Positions 8,910 through 18,831 of a stretch of 64,000 nt of DNA are shown one piece after another. Source of the DNA: an uncultured Dermabacteraceae bacterium (lineage in GTDB: Bacteria > Actinomycetota > Actinomycetes > Actinomycetales > Dermabacteraceae). Made by a program: the position numbers and the translations under genes. The notes under the pieces were generated by a model, which did not search any database, was not told where the DNA came from, and saw nothing but the letters and a program-made list of their open reading frames with translations. The first letter of the stretch is position 1. Each line of letters begins with the position of its first letter. The stretch is taken from NCBI GenBank assembly GCA_946223075.1, contig CAMILZ010000010.1, positions 5,434 to 69,433 on the forward strand, read 5' to 3'.

Positions 8910-9563
8910 CTACGAGCGGGAGTTCAGGGCCCCGATGAGGGTCGCTTGGAGCCACGACGTGAACTCGTAGAGAGTCGCGAGGAATTCCATGCCGGCGACT
9001 CCCGGCTCAGCCTCGACCTCCTCGAGATCGTTCGAACACAGAAGCTGGAGCGCCTCAAAATCGCCGTCATTTTCGATGCCCATGCGGTCGGCGAGCACGA
9101 GCCGGATGAGGTTGAGCGCTTTGAGCCACGCGAGCGCATCGGCACGTTCAATCACGATTTCGTCGTGTGGCCCTTCACCGCCGATATCGCCCGCGGCCTC
9201 AAGGCTCGCGCGCAGCGCGCTCAGGTTCGCGATGTGCGACTCGGCGAGGTTCGCTTGCGTGAGTCGGCGGTACTCCCCCGCCTCTTCGTCGTTCTCACTT
9301 GCCGGTGGGAAGAGCCGCTTCGTGGCACTGTCACGCGGCTCTTCCGTACGGGCACGCATGGTTTCCGCTTCGAGCCTCGCGAGCGGGTCTTCCGACATCG
9401 CCTCGCGGGGATCCCGATCATCAAGGCCCTGATCGCCAATCCCGAGGTCGACGCGGATGAGGTCGGTGATTTCCCCCGCGACCTGAGCGAGTACGGAGCG
9501 CTCTTCCGCCTCGAGCCTACACATGAGGCGACCGTCGGCACGCGCAATGAACGAGTGCGCCAC
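8910..9563 (-). CDS. DUF2017 family protein
   Basis: 217 residues, mostly helical and acidic, of the actinobacterial DUF2017 family usually found next to clpS and murI. The start is GTG at 9563, which shares one base with the clpS TAG stop (TAGTG), a stop-start arrangement for coupled translation. The longer upstream frame is out of place because it would run through clpS. Function unknown; context suggests a link with Clp proteolysis. Confidence 0.85.
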   Translation of the reverse strand: MAHSFIARADGRLMCRLEAEERSVLAQVAGEITDLIRVDLGIGDQGLDDRDPREAMSEDPLARLEAETMRARTEEPRDSATKRLFPPASENDEEAGEYRRLTQANLAESHIANLSALRASLEAAGDIGGEGPHDEIVIERADALAWLKALNLIRLVLADRMGIENDGDFEALQLLCSNDLEEVEAEPGVAGMEFLATLYEFTSWLQATLIGALNSRS

Positions 9564-9880
9564 TATGCCTCCTCGAGCATGGCGAGGAGACCGAATTCGT
9601 GCATCGCCCCCACGTGGGCCTCCGCTTGCTCGCGGCCGTCGCACGACACAATCGCGCGGCCTTCGGTATGGACCTGCATCATGAGCGCGTGGGCCTTCGA
9701 GCGCGCGTAACCAAAATGGGTGCGGAACACGAACGTCACGTACGTTTGCTCGTTGACGGCGTCGTTGAGCACCACGGTGTTCCACTTCCGGTCGGTTTCG
9801 GTTCCGACGCTTGCCAGGGGTTCTCTCTGGCCTTTTTCGCGCACGGTGTTGCCTCCCTCGCTCGAACTCGCGGCACTCAT
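9563..9880 (-). CDS. clpS: ClpS, ATP-dependent Clp protease adaptor
   Basis: 105 residues from ATG 9880; a TTG at 9898 would add six residues. Delivers N-degron substrates to ClpAP/ClpCP. The ClpS core is WNTVVLNDAVNEQTYVTFVFRTHFGYARSKAHALMMQVHTEG, with the expected N-degron pocket residues (N/D in the first loop). The N-terminal 30 residues are a variable Ser/Glu-rich extension. Followed immediately by the DUF2017 gene. Confidence 0.92.
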   Translation of the reverse strand: MSAASSSEGGNTVREKGQREPLASVGTETDRKWNTVVLNDAVNEQTYVTFVFRTHFGYARSKAHALMMQVHTEGRAIVSCDGREQAEAHVGAMHEFGLLAMLEEA

Positions 9881-9918
9881 TTCGGTATGAGACTTCAAGA
9901 CTACCCGGCTTCCTCGTT

Positions 9919-9924
9919 TAGGCT
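9919..9924 (+). promoter_or_regulatory. -10 element of pncB; probably leaderless mRNA
   Basis: TAGGCT ends 6 bp before the GTG start codon at 9931, which places the start of transcription at or next to the start codon. No Shine-Dalgarno sequence precedes the GTG. No convincing -35. Confidence 0.4.
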
Positions 9925-9930
9925 TACCGT

Positions 9931-11268
9931 GTGGCGACGACTTCTCTTAAGACCGATTTGTACGAGCTGACCATGATCCAGGCCGCGCGCGAGGCGGGCG
10001 TTGCGGATCGCCGATGCGTGTTCGAGGTGTTCACGCGCTCGCTTCCCGAGGGGCGGCGCTACGGCGCGTTCGCGGGTGTGGGGCGGATCCTCGACGCACT
10101 CGAGAACTTCCGTTTCGACGGTGCCGACATCGAGTTTTTGCGTTCGACCGGGCAGTTCACGAAAGATCTGCTCACCTACCTCGAGGGGTACCGCTTCGAG
10201 GGAAGCATCGATGCTTACGCGGAGGGTGAAGTTTTCTTCCCGAACTCTCCCGTCGTGCGTATCGAGGGCACCTTCGAGCAGTGCGTTCTTCTCGAGACCC
10301 TCGTGCTCTCAATCCTCAATCACGATTCGGCTATCGCATCCGTAGGCTCGCGCATGATCCAGGCTGCCAACGGCCGGCCGTGCATCGAGATGGGCTCGCG
10401 CCGCGTCCACGAAGACGCTGCGGTTGCCGCCTCGCGCGCCGCCGCGATCGTGGGCTTCGCCTCGACCTCGAACCTCGAGGCGGGGCGCACCTACGGGATT
10501 CCCACCGTCGGAACGTCGGCACACGCCTTCACGCTCGTATTCGACTCCGAAGCCGAGGCCTTCCGCGCGCAAGTGCACTCCCTCGGCGCGGGCACGAGCC
10601 TCCTCGTCGATACATTCGACGTCCGCGAGGCCATCGACGCTGCTGTCGACATCGCGGGACCGGCCCTCGGAGCCGTACGCATCGACTCCGGGCACCTCGG
10701 CGAAACGGCTCGCGAAGTGCGAGAGCAGCTCGATGAGCTCGGGGCGACGGCGACAAAAATTACGGCGACGAGCGATCTCGACGAATATCGAGTGTTCGAC
10801 CTACGCGAGTTCCCGGTGGACGGCTACGGAATCGGCACACGCCTCGTGACGGGCGGCGATCACCCCGCACAGGGCTTCGTGTTCAAGCTCGTGGAGCGCG
10901 AGAACTCTTCGGGCACGATGGAGGCCGTCGCGAAGAAATCCGCGCAAAAGGCCACGATCGCCGGCAGCAAGCGCGCCTACCGCGTGCGCGATGCCGAGGG
11001 CGCGGCGAGCGCCGAACTCGTCCTCGCCGACGACGCAGGCGAGCAGCCGTCGGACTCCCTCAACGCACGGCCCCTACTCACGCGCCTCGTCGAGAACGGA
11101 AAAGTTCTCGATGCGCGCGGCCAGTGGGAGCGCATCGAAGCCGCAAGGAGCGTGCATGAGCGTGCGCTCGAGGAACTCGCGCTCGCCGACCCGCAGATCC
11201 GCACGGGGCAAGACGGCGACGTCGTGCTTCCCGTCGTCCATTCGCTTCAGGAGCTCCACGAGCTCTAG
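9931..11268 (+). CDS. pncB: Nicotinate phosphoribosyltransferase
   Basis: 445 residues. Makes nicotinate mononucleotide from nicotinate and PRPP in NAD salvage. Family features: LKTDLYELTMIQAA at the N terminus, EMGSRRVHEDAAVAASRAAAIVGFASTSNLEAG, GTSAHAF containing the autophosphorylated histidine region, and RIDSGHL plus FPVDGYGIGTRL for PRPP binding. GTG start with no ribosome-binding site but a -10-like box 7 bp upstream. Divergent from clpS. Confidence 0.94.
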   Translation: MATTSLKTDLYELTMIQAAREAGVADRRCVFEVFTRSLPEGRRYGAFAGVGRILDALENFRFDGADIEFLRSTGQFTKDLLTYLEGYRFEGSIDAYAEGEVFFPNSPVVRIEGTFEQCVLLETLVLSILNHDSAIASVGSRMIQAANGRPCIEMGSRRVHEDAAVAASRAAAIVGFASTSNLEAGRTYGIPTVGTSAHAFTLVFDSEAEAFRAQVHSLGAGTSLLVDTFDVREAIDAAVDIAGPALGAVRIDSGHLGETAREVREQLDELGATATKITATSDLDEYRVFDLREFPVDGYGIGTRLVTGGDHPAQGFVFKLVERENSSGTMEAVAKKSAQKATIAGSKRAYRVRDAEGAASAELVLADDAGEQPSDSLNARPLLTRLVENGKVLDARGQWERIEAARSVHERALEELALADPQIRTGQDGDVVLPVVHSLQELHEL

Positions 11269-11330
11269 CGCTCGCGCCTCGATCCCCACCAAGCAGCGGA
11301 ATGCGGCACGCGGGACGAGGCACCCGAAAA

Positions 11331-11348
11331 GCCGGGCAAGCGTCGGAC
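11331..11348. repeat. Dispersed palindromic element, half copy A
   Basis: GCCGGGCAAGCGTCGGAC; its complement contains GTCCGACGCTTGCC, the left half-site of the 32-bp element. Lies between pncB and the helicase gene and touches the helicase stop codon. Confidence 0.6.
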
Positions 11349-13213
11349 TACTTCTTTCCAACGAACCAACCGCGCAGAATATCGATCCTTTTTTGAATCT
11401 GCTCCGCACTCGCCTGCGGAACTGCCGGACCACCCGAGCGGCGGCGCAGCTCGTTGTGCACCTGGCCGTGCGGGGTACCCGTGCGCCTCGCCCACCCCGA
11501 CACGAGCGAACTGAGTTCCTTGCGCAGGGCCGTGACATCGCGGTGCGTAGGTCCCGCGGGCGCGCTCGCGTGTCGTGAGCTTCGCTGCTGCTGATTCTTC
11601 TGGCGCTCACGCAAGAGCGAGGTCACCTGCTCAGGCTCCAGCAGCCCGGGAATCCCGAGAAACTCCCGCTCCTCCTCGCTACCCGCCATCGCGAGCGAGC
11701 CGTACTCACCACCGTCGAAAAGCACGCGATCGAAATGAGCATCCGATTCGAGGGCCTCGTAGCTGCCCTCGAGCTCGCTGCTCGCTCTCTCCTCGCGATT
11801 CGCCTCGCGCAGCGCTTCTTCATCCAGCCCCGTCTCCGGGTCGAGCTGCTCCTTCTCGCGCGTATCAAGCACGTGGTCGCGCTCGGCTTCCATCTCATTC
11901 GCGAGGCCGAGGAGGACGGGCACGGACGGGAGGAACACACTCGCGGTCTCCCCGCGCGTACGCGAACGCACGAAACGCCCCACCGCCTGCGCAAAGAACA
12001 TCGGGGTCGAGGTCGAGGTCGCGTACACGCCCACGGAAAGACGCGGAACGTCGACGCCCTCGGACACCATGCGCACCGCGACCATCCATCGGTCGGTTGA
12101 GTCGTTGAACTCCTCGATCTTTCGTCCGGCGGAGGCGTCGTCGGAAAGGACGAGAGTGGGTTTTTCGCCCGTGATGCGCTCGAGAATCTTCGCATAAGCG
12201 CGGGCGTTTGACTGGTCCGTGGCGATCACGAGACCGCCCGCATCCTTCACACCGCGGCGCACTTCCGTGAGGCGCTGATCCGCGGCCTGGAGAACCGTGG
12301 GAATCCACTCCCCCTTCGGATCGAGGGCCGTGCGCCACGCCTGCTGCATGATGTCTTTCGTTTCGAGGCCACCGAGCTGCGCCGAAACCTCATCGCCGCT
12401 CTTCGTGCGCCAATGCATGCGACCCGAATACGTCATGAACAGCACAGGGCGCACAACGTGGTCCTGGAGCGCTTCCCGATAGCCGTACGTGTAATCGGCC
12501 TTCGAGCGAAGGAAGCCCTCGCCATCCGGTTCGTAGCGCACGAACGGAATGTGCGCATCGTCCGAACGGAACGGGGTACCCGTGAGGGCGAGGCGACGCT
12601 TCGCGGGATCGAAGGCCTCGCGCACGCCATCACCCCACGTGAGGGCATCGCCGGCGTGGTGGATCTCGTCAAGAATCACGAGGGTCGGCGCTGCCTCCGT
12701 GCGCGCGCGATGCAGCCGCGGATTCGCCCCCACCTGGGCGTACGTGAGGGCAACGCCCTGGTAGTGATCGCCGTGGCGCCCCTGGGCGTTCGAGAAGTTC
12801 GGGTCGATCTGGATCCCCACGCGCAGCGCGGAATCGGCCCACTGGGTCTTGAGATGTTCCGTGGGTGCGACGACCGTCACGCGGCGCACGATGCCCTCGC
12901 GGAGAAGGCCCGCGGCGACCTGGAGCGCAAAGGTCGTTTTCCCCGCGCCGGGGGTCGCGACCGTCATGAAATCTCGCGGCTGCGAATCCTGATACAGCTT
13001 GAGTGCCTCGGCCTGCCACGCGCGAAGCTTCGGCGCCGTACCCCACGCCGCTCGCTCGGGGAACGCCGGCGGCATCTGCTGCGCCGCAAACGACGAGGGC
13101 TTGCGGGGCGTCGCCTGGGTATGAACTGCCGGCGCCTGCTGCTCGCTGGTGCGTGTCGACTCCAGGTAGTTCGAGAACAGGTCGGGCGAAGCGGAAAAAT
13201 CGTGGGCATTCAT
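11348..13213 (-). CDS. DEAD/DEAH-box superfamily II helicase
   Basis: 621 residues. Walker A is ATPGAGKTTFAL (near residue 85), the Walker B/DExH box is LDEIHHAG, motif III region is LTGTPF, and the C-terminal RecA lobe has VSEGVDVPRLSVGVYATST and QAVGRFVR. The N-terminal 60 residues are a low-complexity, QAP-rich extension and the C-terminal tail is polar. Such helicases in actinobacteria resemble phage/restriction-type helicases but usually occur as a conserved single gene. Substrate unknown. Confidence 0.87.
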   Translation of the reverse strand: MNAHDFSASPDLFSNYLESTRTSEQQAPAVHTQATPRKPSSFAAQQMPPAFPERAAWGTAPKLRAWQAEALKLYQDSQPRDFMTVATPGAGKTTFALQVAAGLLREGIVRRVTVVAPTEHLKTQWADSALRVGIQIDPNFSNAQGRHGDHYQGVALTYAQVGANPRLHRARTEAAPTLVILDEIHHAGDALTWGDGVREAFDPAKRRLALTGTPFRSDDAHIPFVRYEPDGEGFLRSKADYTYGYREALQDHVVRPVLFMTYSGRMHWRTKSGDEVSAQLGGLETKDIMQQAWRTALDPKGEWIPTVLQAADQRLTEVRRGVKDAGGLVIATDQSNARAYAKILERITGEKPTLVLSDDASAGRKIEEFNDSTDRWMVAVRMVSEGVDVPRLSVGVYATSTSTPMFFAQAVGRFVRSRTRGETASVFLPSVPVLLGLANEMEAERDHVLDTREKEQLDPETGLDEEALREANREERASSELEGSYEALESDAHFDRVLFDGGEYGSLAMAGSEEEREFLGIPGLLEPEQVTSLLRERQKNQQQRSSRHASAPAGPTHRDVTALRKELSSLVSGWARRTGTPHGQVHNELRRRSGGPAVPQASAEQIQKRIDILRGWFVGKK

Positions 13214-13253
13214 AGGCGCCCTCCACGATAGACCCGAGAGCGCCTAGCGCGCC

Positions 13254-13661
13254 TTAGCGACCCGAGCCGAAAAGCCCTCGGAAGCCTCCAAACCCGCTTT
13301 TACCTCGACCTTTATCGTCGCCGTCGCCCGAGTTGTTTCCGTCACCAATGCCCTCGTAGATCTCCTTGCACTGCGGGCACACGGGGTACTTTTTCGGGTC
13401 ACGACCCGGAACCCAGACCTTGCCGCACAGCGCGATCACGGGCGAGTTATTGAGCGCAGCTTTCGCGATTTTTTCCTTCTGCACATAGTGCGCGAAGCGA
13501 TCGTGGTCACCGGGATCGGCGTCCTCCGTTTGCTCCTCCCGCTCGAGCACCGCGGTCGAGCTGGGCGCGGCACCGGGGGCCGCGGGAGCCTGGGGCGCGC
13601 CGTGGTCCGGCGAGTTCGGGTCCGAAATGGAAGCGGTAAAGCGCATGCGTGAAATGCTCAT
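13254..13661 (-). CDS. DUF3039 family protein
   Basis: 135 residues. The conserved core is HYVQKEKIAKAALNNSPVIALCGKVWVPGRDPKKYPVCPQCKEIYEG, which has a CxxC and a further Cys likely to bind zinc. The N terminus is Ala/Pro-rich and disordered; the C terminus is Gly-rich. Actinobacterial, function unknown. Lies downstream of the malic enzyme gene with a short gap, on the same strand. Confidence 0.85.
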   Translation of the reverse strand: MSISRMRFTASISDPNSPDHGAPQAPAAPGAAPSSTAVLEREEQTEDADPGDHDRFAHYVQKEKIAKAALNNSPVIALCGKVWVPGRDPKKYPVCPQCKEIYEGIGDGNNSGDGDDKGRGKSGFGGFRGLFGSGR

Positions 13662-13670
13662 GCCTCGATC

Positions 13671-14870
13671 CTAACCGCGCTCGCCCGTACCTGCGACGGC
13701 GCGAGCGACGGCCGGCGTGACACGCTCGTCGAAAACGCTCGGCACAATGTGGCGCGCCGAGAGCTCCTCAGCACTCACGACGGCGGCGATCGCGCGGGCT
13801 GCCGCGAGGAGAGCCTCGTCGGTGACCTCGCGCGCGTGGGCGTCGATGAGGCCCCGGAACACGCCAGGGAAGGCGAGCACGTTGTTGATTTGGTTCGCGA
13901 AATCGCTGCGGCCGGTCGCGACGACGGCGGCGTGTTTCCACGCGATATCCGGATCGACCTCGGGAACCGGATTCGAAAGCGCGAACACGATCGCGCGCTC
14001 GTTCATGCTTTCCAGCATCGCCTCATCGAGAATGTTCGGCACACTCACGCCAATGAACACATCGGCGCCTTCCACTGCCTCGCGGAGCCCGCCTTCGATA
14101 CCGCGGGGGTTCGTTGCCTGAGCGATCCATTCGAGACGGTCGCCCTTTTCCCGCCCGGCGTTCACGATGCCCTTGGAGTTCGTGACGATCACGTCGCGCG
14201 CGCCCGCCGCGAGGAGGAGGCGAAGGATCGCCGTGCCTGCTGCTCCCGCGCCCGACATCGCAATGCGGACTTCCTCGATGTTCTTGCCCACCACCGTGAG
14301 GGCATTGGTGAGCGCCGCGAGTACGCACACGGCGGTGCCGTGCTGGTCGTCGTGGAACACGGGGATGTCGAGTTCGGCGCGCAAGCGATCCTCGATCTCG
14401 AAGCACCGCGGCGCCGAAATGTCCTCGAGGTTGATCCCCGCAAACGCGGGAGCAATCGCCTTGACGTGAGCAACGATGTCCTCCACGTCGTGGGCATCCA
14501 GACAGATCGGGAAGGCGTCAACGCCCGCGAAGCGCGAGAACAGCGCCGCCTTGCCCTCCATAACGGGAAGCGCAGCGAGAGGCCCGCGATCGCCGAGTCC
14601 CAAGATCGCGGAGCCGTCGGTCACGACCGCGACGGTGTTCTTCTTAATCGTGTAGTCGCGTGCCTTCTCCGGGTGTTCGGCGATCTCTTCCACGACGCGG
14701 GCAACGCCCGGCGTGTAGACGACCGCGAGGTCGTCTGCATTGTCGATCGCGGCGGTGGGCTCGACCGTGAGCTTCCCGCCTTCATGAGCCTCGAAAATGC
14801 GCCGCTCGACGGCCTCGGTGCCGGTCGCAAGACGCGTGGGTTCGGTGTTCTCGGGTGTGTGCGTAGCCAT
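13671..14870 (-). CDS. NAD(P)-dependent malic enzyme
   Basis: 399 residues, the short bacterial form. Oxidatively decarboxylates malate to pyruvate. Signatures: VYTPGVARVVEEIAEHP, TDGSAILGLGDRGPLAALPVMEGKAALF, PVFHDDQHGTAVCVLAAL and the nucleotide-binding ISGAG-like AMSGAGAAGTAI. Start set at ATG 14870 (an in-frame ATG lies 9 bp upstream); a much longer upstream frame is antisense-type sequence of hrpA and is discounted. Confidence 0.94.
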   Translation of the reverse strand: MATHTPENTEPTRLATGTEAVERRIFEAHEGGKLTVEPTAAIDNADDLAVVYTPGVARVVEEIAEHPEKARDYTIKKNTVAVVTDGSAILGLGDRGPLAALPVMEGKAALFSRFAGVDAFPICLDAHDVEDIVAHVKAIAPAFAGINLEDISAPRCFEIEDRLRAELDIPVFHDDQHGTAVCVLAALTNALTVVGKNIEEVRIAMSGAGAAGTAILRLLLAAGARDVIVTNSKGIVNAGREKGDRLEWIAQATNPRGIEGGLREAVEGADVFIGVSVPNILDEAMLESMNERAIVFALSNPVPEVDPDIAWKHAAVVATGRSDFANQINNVLAFPGVFRGLIDAHAREVTDEALLAAARAIAAVVSAEELSARHIVPSVFDERVTPAVARAVAGTGERG

Positions 14871-14910
14871 GCCTCTCATCTTCCCACGCACCGAGACCGG
14901 GCGCCGGGAC

Positions 14911-17900
14911 TTAGCCGAGATCCGCGATCGCGCGACGCACTCTCTTTTCCGAAACCGTGTACCGCGTGCCGAGCTGCTGAGCGAAGAACGAGACGCGAAG
15001 CTCCTCGAGCATCCACGGAATCTCGCGTGCCTCCTCGCTCTCGAGGGCCTCGGCCGAGAGCTTCTGCTTCGCCTTCTCGAACATTCCCGCGAGGTCCTCG
15101 AGTTGCCACGCGAGCTGCGCGTCACGAGCCGGGTTGTCCTGCATTTTCTCGACCCGGTGGAGATCAGCCTTGAGGTAGCGGGGAACCTCGGGAACGATGT
15201 GCGCCGGCGTGCGCGAAATAAAGCGGCCCGAGGTGAGGGAATCCGCGTGCTCGCGAATCTGCGTGAGCTGCTGGAGCACCGAGAGGCTCGAAACCTTTGA
15301 GACAGCGCGCTGGAGTTTCGCGTGCACCGCGAGGGCATCGATCGCGGCGAGCACGAGCGTGCGCGAGAGTTCCGCGTGCTCCGCACGGACCGCCTCCACG
15401 AGCGCATCAAACTCGGACTTCGTGAACACGAGCCCCTTGCTGTCGGTGCGCGCGATGAGCTCCGCGGTTGCCGCGAGGGAGGCATCCGCGAGGAGCGCCT
15501 TGGCACTTCCGTAGCTCGATTGAGAAATGGCAAGTTTCGTGGGATTCGGAAGCGAGGAGAGCACCTGTGCGGAATCGGAGCCGAGCGCTTCGGTCACGAG
15601 GTGGGTCACGGCACGGACGTGCTCGCGGCGCTGATCAAGTGCCGTGGGCATCGCTGTGAGATCCACGCTCACCGCGCCTGCTGCCTCGCGCAGCTTGAGC
15701 GCGGGGTACACGACGACGTTGAGCCCGCCCTGCCGGTTGCGCTTCGTGCGCGGGATTTCAAAGTCCGGGAAGCTCTCAAGATCGCGATCCCCGAACGACT
15801 CGGCCTGGCGCGCAGCGCTCGATTCGACGCGCGTGCGATGTTTCTTCTTGAGTGCGTCGAGGTCGTCACCCGAGCCGATTTCTCGGCCTCGGTCATCGCG
15901 CACGGAGAAATGCATGCGCAGGTGCGCGGGAAGCTTCGACGCGTCGAACTCGTCCCCGTAAAGCGGCAAATCGTCGGGGACGCCGGGAAGCGCCACGAGT
16001 TCGTCCGCGACCGCCTCGACGAACCGCTCTCCCATGTTCGGGTCGTCATCGCGCAGAATTTGCGCGACGGCGCGCGCCTTGTCGGGCGCGGGTATGAGAT
16101 GGCGGCGGATCGGTTTCGGGAGCGTGCGAATGAGCTCCACGATCTTCTCTTCCCGCATGCCGGGCACGAGCCAGTCGAATCCCTGGGGCTTGAGCCGGCC
16201 GAGCACGGCGAGGGGAACGAGTGCCGTGACGCCATCTCGCAAAGTCTTCTTCGAAGATTGCCGGGAACCGTCGGAACCCTCCCGAGCCGAAGGCTCGAAC
16301 GTGTACCGAAGCGCGAGCGTGATGTCACCTTGCACCCACGTGTCGGGGAACCCGGCAGTGTGTTCTTCGGCGTCGCCCTCGAGAAGGATCTCGCGCGTGA
16401 GGTGCAAAAGCTCTGGGGTCTCGTGGCGCTGCTTTTTCCACCACGAATCAAAGTGCCTGCCGCTCGTGACCTTCTTCGGGATGCGCGCGTCGTAAAACTC
16501 GAAGAGCGCGGCATCTCCCGCGATGAGATCTCTTCGCCTCGCCTTGTTTTCGAGCTCCTCGAGTTCCTCGAGGAGGCGCACGTTATCCCGGAAGAAGTGG
16601 TGGCGCGTACTCCACTGCCCCTCGATGAGGGCGTGCTGGATGAAGATCTCGCGCGAGAGTTCCGGGTCGATGCGCCCATAGGCGACGGCACGGCGCGCGA
16701 TGACCGGCACGCCGTAGAGGGTCGCCTTTTCATACGCCATCGCACTCGCCTTTTTGGAGCTCCAGTGCGGCTCGGAGTAGGAGCGCTTCAGCACATGCGC
16801 GCCCACGTCCTCGATCCACGCCGGGTCGATCTTCGCCGCGGTGCGCGCAAACAGGCGTGACGTTTCCACGAGTTCGGCGGCCATGACATAGTCGTGGCGC
16901 TTCTTCGCAATCGCGCTGCCCGGCCAGATCACGAAGTGGGAATTGCGCGCGCCCTGGTACTCGCGTGTGCGTTCGTCATAGAGCCCCACGTGGCTCAGAA
17001 GGCCTGCGAGGAGGCTCTGGTGGATGCTCGCTTCGCTCGCCGGGTTGTCCGACGGTCGAAGGCCCACATCGCGGCACATGTCTTTCAGTTGCGCGTGAAG
17101 GTCCCACCATTCGCGGATGCGCACGTAGTGCAGGTACTCGCTCTTGACCTCGCGCTTAAAAGCTGAGTTCGAAAGCTCCTTGCGGCGTTCGCTCAGGTGG
17201 CGCCACAGGTTGAGGTAGGTGAGGAAGTCGCTCGTCTCGTGCGTGAAGCGCGCGTGCTGCTGATCGGCCTGGGCTTTTTTCTCGAGCGGGCGCTCGCGCG
17301 GGTCCTGGATCGAGAGCGCTGCAACAATCACGAGAACCTCGCGAAGCGCTCCTCGCTCGTGTGCCTCGAGGAGCATGCGCGCCATGCGCGGGTCGAGCGG
17401 GAAACGTGAAATCTGCTCACCGATGTGGGTGAGGGTCCGGCCGCCGGGCGCGTTCTTTTCCGGGCGAATCGCGCCGAGTTCCTCGAGAAGGCGCACGCCA
17501 TCGCGCACCGCGCGCTTATCGGGGGCCTCGACGAACTCGAAGCTTTCGATGTCGCCGAGACCGAGCGCGGTCATCTGGAGCACGACGCTTGCGAGAGCCG
17601 TGCGAAGAATCTCGGGTTCGGTGAACTCGGGCCGCGACTCAAAATCCTGCTCGGAGTAGAGGCGGATCGCGATGCCGGGGCTCGTGCGGCCGGAGCGGCC
17701 CGAGCGCTGCTTGGCGCTCGCTTGGCTGATCGGTTCGATCGGAAGGCGCTGCACCTTCGTGCGCTGGGAATAGCGGGAGATGCGGGCAAGGCCCGAATCG
17801 ACGACGTATTTAATGCCCGGGACCGTGAGCGATGTTTCCGCGACGTTGGTCGCGAGCACGATCCTGCGGTGGCCGCCCTTCGGCGGGCTGAAGATCTTCT

Positions 17901-18831
17901 GCTGGTCCTGCTCGGAGAGGCGGCCGAAAAGCGGAAGAACGTCGGTGCGGCTCGAGGCTCCCCCGCGCTTCTTGAGGTGCGACTCGAGTTCCTCCCCCAC
18001 TTCACGGATCTCGCGCTCCCCTGGAAGGAACACGAGGATGTCGCCCGGCCCTTCCGCGATGAGTTCGTCGCACGCGTCGGTGATTGCTTCCGTGAGGTCC
18101 CGCTCTTCGCTACGGAGATCACTGAGGTCGTCGTCCTCTTCGACCTCGGCCTCGAGCACGAGCGGCCGGTAGCGGATCTCGACCGGGTACGTGCGGCCCG
18201 ACACCTCGATGATGGGCGCGGGATGCAGTTCTCCCGCGCGGTCCTTCTTCCCGAAGAATTGCGCGAATCGCTCGGGGTCGATCGTCGCCGACGTGATGAT
18301 GATCTTGAGGTCGGGGCGGCGTCGCGCGATGCGCTTCAGATAGCCGAGCAGCATGTCGATCGTGAGGCTTCGTTCGTGGGCCTCATCGATGATGATCGCA
18401 TCGTATTTCTTCAGCTGGCGATCGCCGTGGATTTCCGAGAGCAGGATGCCGTCGGTCATGACCTTGAGGCGCGTAGATTCCGCGGTGTTTTTTGTGAAGC
18501 GCACCTGGTAGCCGACGGTTCCCTCGCCGAGTTTTTCTCCCAGTTCGTGCGCGATGCGGCTCGCGACGCTTCGAGCGGCAATCCTGCGGGGCTGGGTGTG
18601 GCCAATCATGCGACCGCGCGCACCGTAACCGAGCTCGAGCAGCATCTTCGGAAGCTGAGTGGTTTTGCCCGAGCCTGTCTCGCCCGCGACGATCACGATC
18701 TGGTTGTCGCGGATCGCGCGTTGGATTTCCTCGCGCTGCTGCGAGACGGGGAGATCCGCGGGATAGGTGATCGCGAGGCGCGGGGCCTTGGTGTCAGGGC
18801 GCGCGCCGGTGTTCTCGTTGCTGGAGGTCAT
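14911..18831 (-). CDS. hrpA: HrpA-family ATP-dependent RNA helicase
   Basis: 1306 residues, full length. DEAH/RHA helicase: Walker A GETGSGKTTQLPK near residue 57, DEAHERSLTIDMLLGYLK, SATID, FLPGEREI, TNVAETSLTVPGI and QRSGRSGRTSPG, then the HA2/OB-fold region and the long C-terminal DUF3418 domain ending in VSEKRVRRAI. Start at ATG 18831 because GGAGGGG lies upstream. Acts on structured RNA, possibly mRNA processing or ribosome rescue. Carries a copy of the dispersed palindrome at 16258-16281, encoding an EGSDGSRQ segment in a variable loop. Confidence 0.94.
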   Translation of the reverse strand: MTSSNENTGARPDTKAPRLAITYPADLPVSQQREEIQRAIRDNQIVIVAGETGSGKTTQLPKMLLELGYGARGRMIGHTQPRRIAARSVASRIAHELGEKLGEGTVGYQVRFTKNTAESTRLKVMTDGILLSEIHGDRQLKKYDAIIIDEAHERSLTIDMLLGYLKRIARRRPDLKIIITSATIDPERFAQFFGKKDRAGELHPAPIIEVSGRTYPVEIRYRPLVLEAEVEEDDDLSDLRSEERDLTEAITDACDELIAEGPGDILVFLPGEREIREVGEELESHLKKRGGASSRTDVLPLFGRLSEQDQQKIFSPPKGGHRRIVLATNVAETSLTVPGIKYVVDSGLARISRYSQRTKVQRLPIEPISQASAKQRSGRSGRTSPGIAIRLYSEQDFESRPEFTEPEILRTALASVVLQMTALGLGDIESFEFVEAPDKRAVRDGVRLLEELGAIRPEKNAPGGRTLTHIGEQISRFPLDPRMARMLLEAHERGALREVLVIVAALSIQDPRERPLEKKAQADQQHARFTHETSDFLTYLNLWRHLSERRKELSNSAFKREVKSEYLHYVRIREWWDLHAQLKDMCRDVGLRPSDNPASEASIHQSLLAGLLSHVGLYDERTREYQGARNSHFVIWPGSAIAKKRHDYVMAAELVETSRLFARTAAKIDPAWIEDVGAHVLKRSYSEPHWSSKKASAMAYEKATLYGVPVIARRAVAYGRIDPELSREIFIQHALIEGQWSTRHHFFRDNVRLLEELEELENKARRRDLIAGDAALFEFYDARIPKKVTSGRHFDSWWKKQRHETPELLHLTREILLEGDAEEHTAGFPDTWVQGDITLALRYTFEPSAREGSDGSRQSSKKTLRDGVTALVPLAVLGRLKPQGFDWLVPGMREEKIVELIRTLPKPIRRHLIPAPDKARAVAQILRDDDPNMGERFVEAVADELVALPGVPDDLPLYGDEFDASKLPAHLRMHFSVRDDRGREIGSGDDLDALKKKHRTRVESSAARQAESFGDRDLESFPDFEIPRTKRNRQGGLNVVVYPALKLREAAGAVSVDLTAMPTALDQRREHVRAVTHLVTEALGSDSAQVLSSLPNPTKLAISQSSYGSAKALLADASLAATAELIARTDSKGLVFTKSEFDALVEAVRAEHAELSRTLVLAAIDALAVHAKLQRAVSKVSSLSVLQQLTQIREHADSLTSGRFISRTPAHIVPEVPRYLKADLHRVEKMQDNPARDAQLAWQLEDLAGMFEKAKQKLSAEALESEEAREIPWMLEELRVSFFAQQLGTRYTVSEKRVRRAIADLG
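16258..16281. repeat. Dispersed palindromic element, copy E (inside hrpA)
   Basis: TTGCCGGGAACCGTCGGAACC and flanking CTC match 24 of 25 positions of the corresponding part of copy C, with one base deleted. In hrpA it is read as EGSDGSRQ, between FEPSA and KKTLRDGV. Confidence 0.7.
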
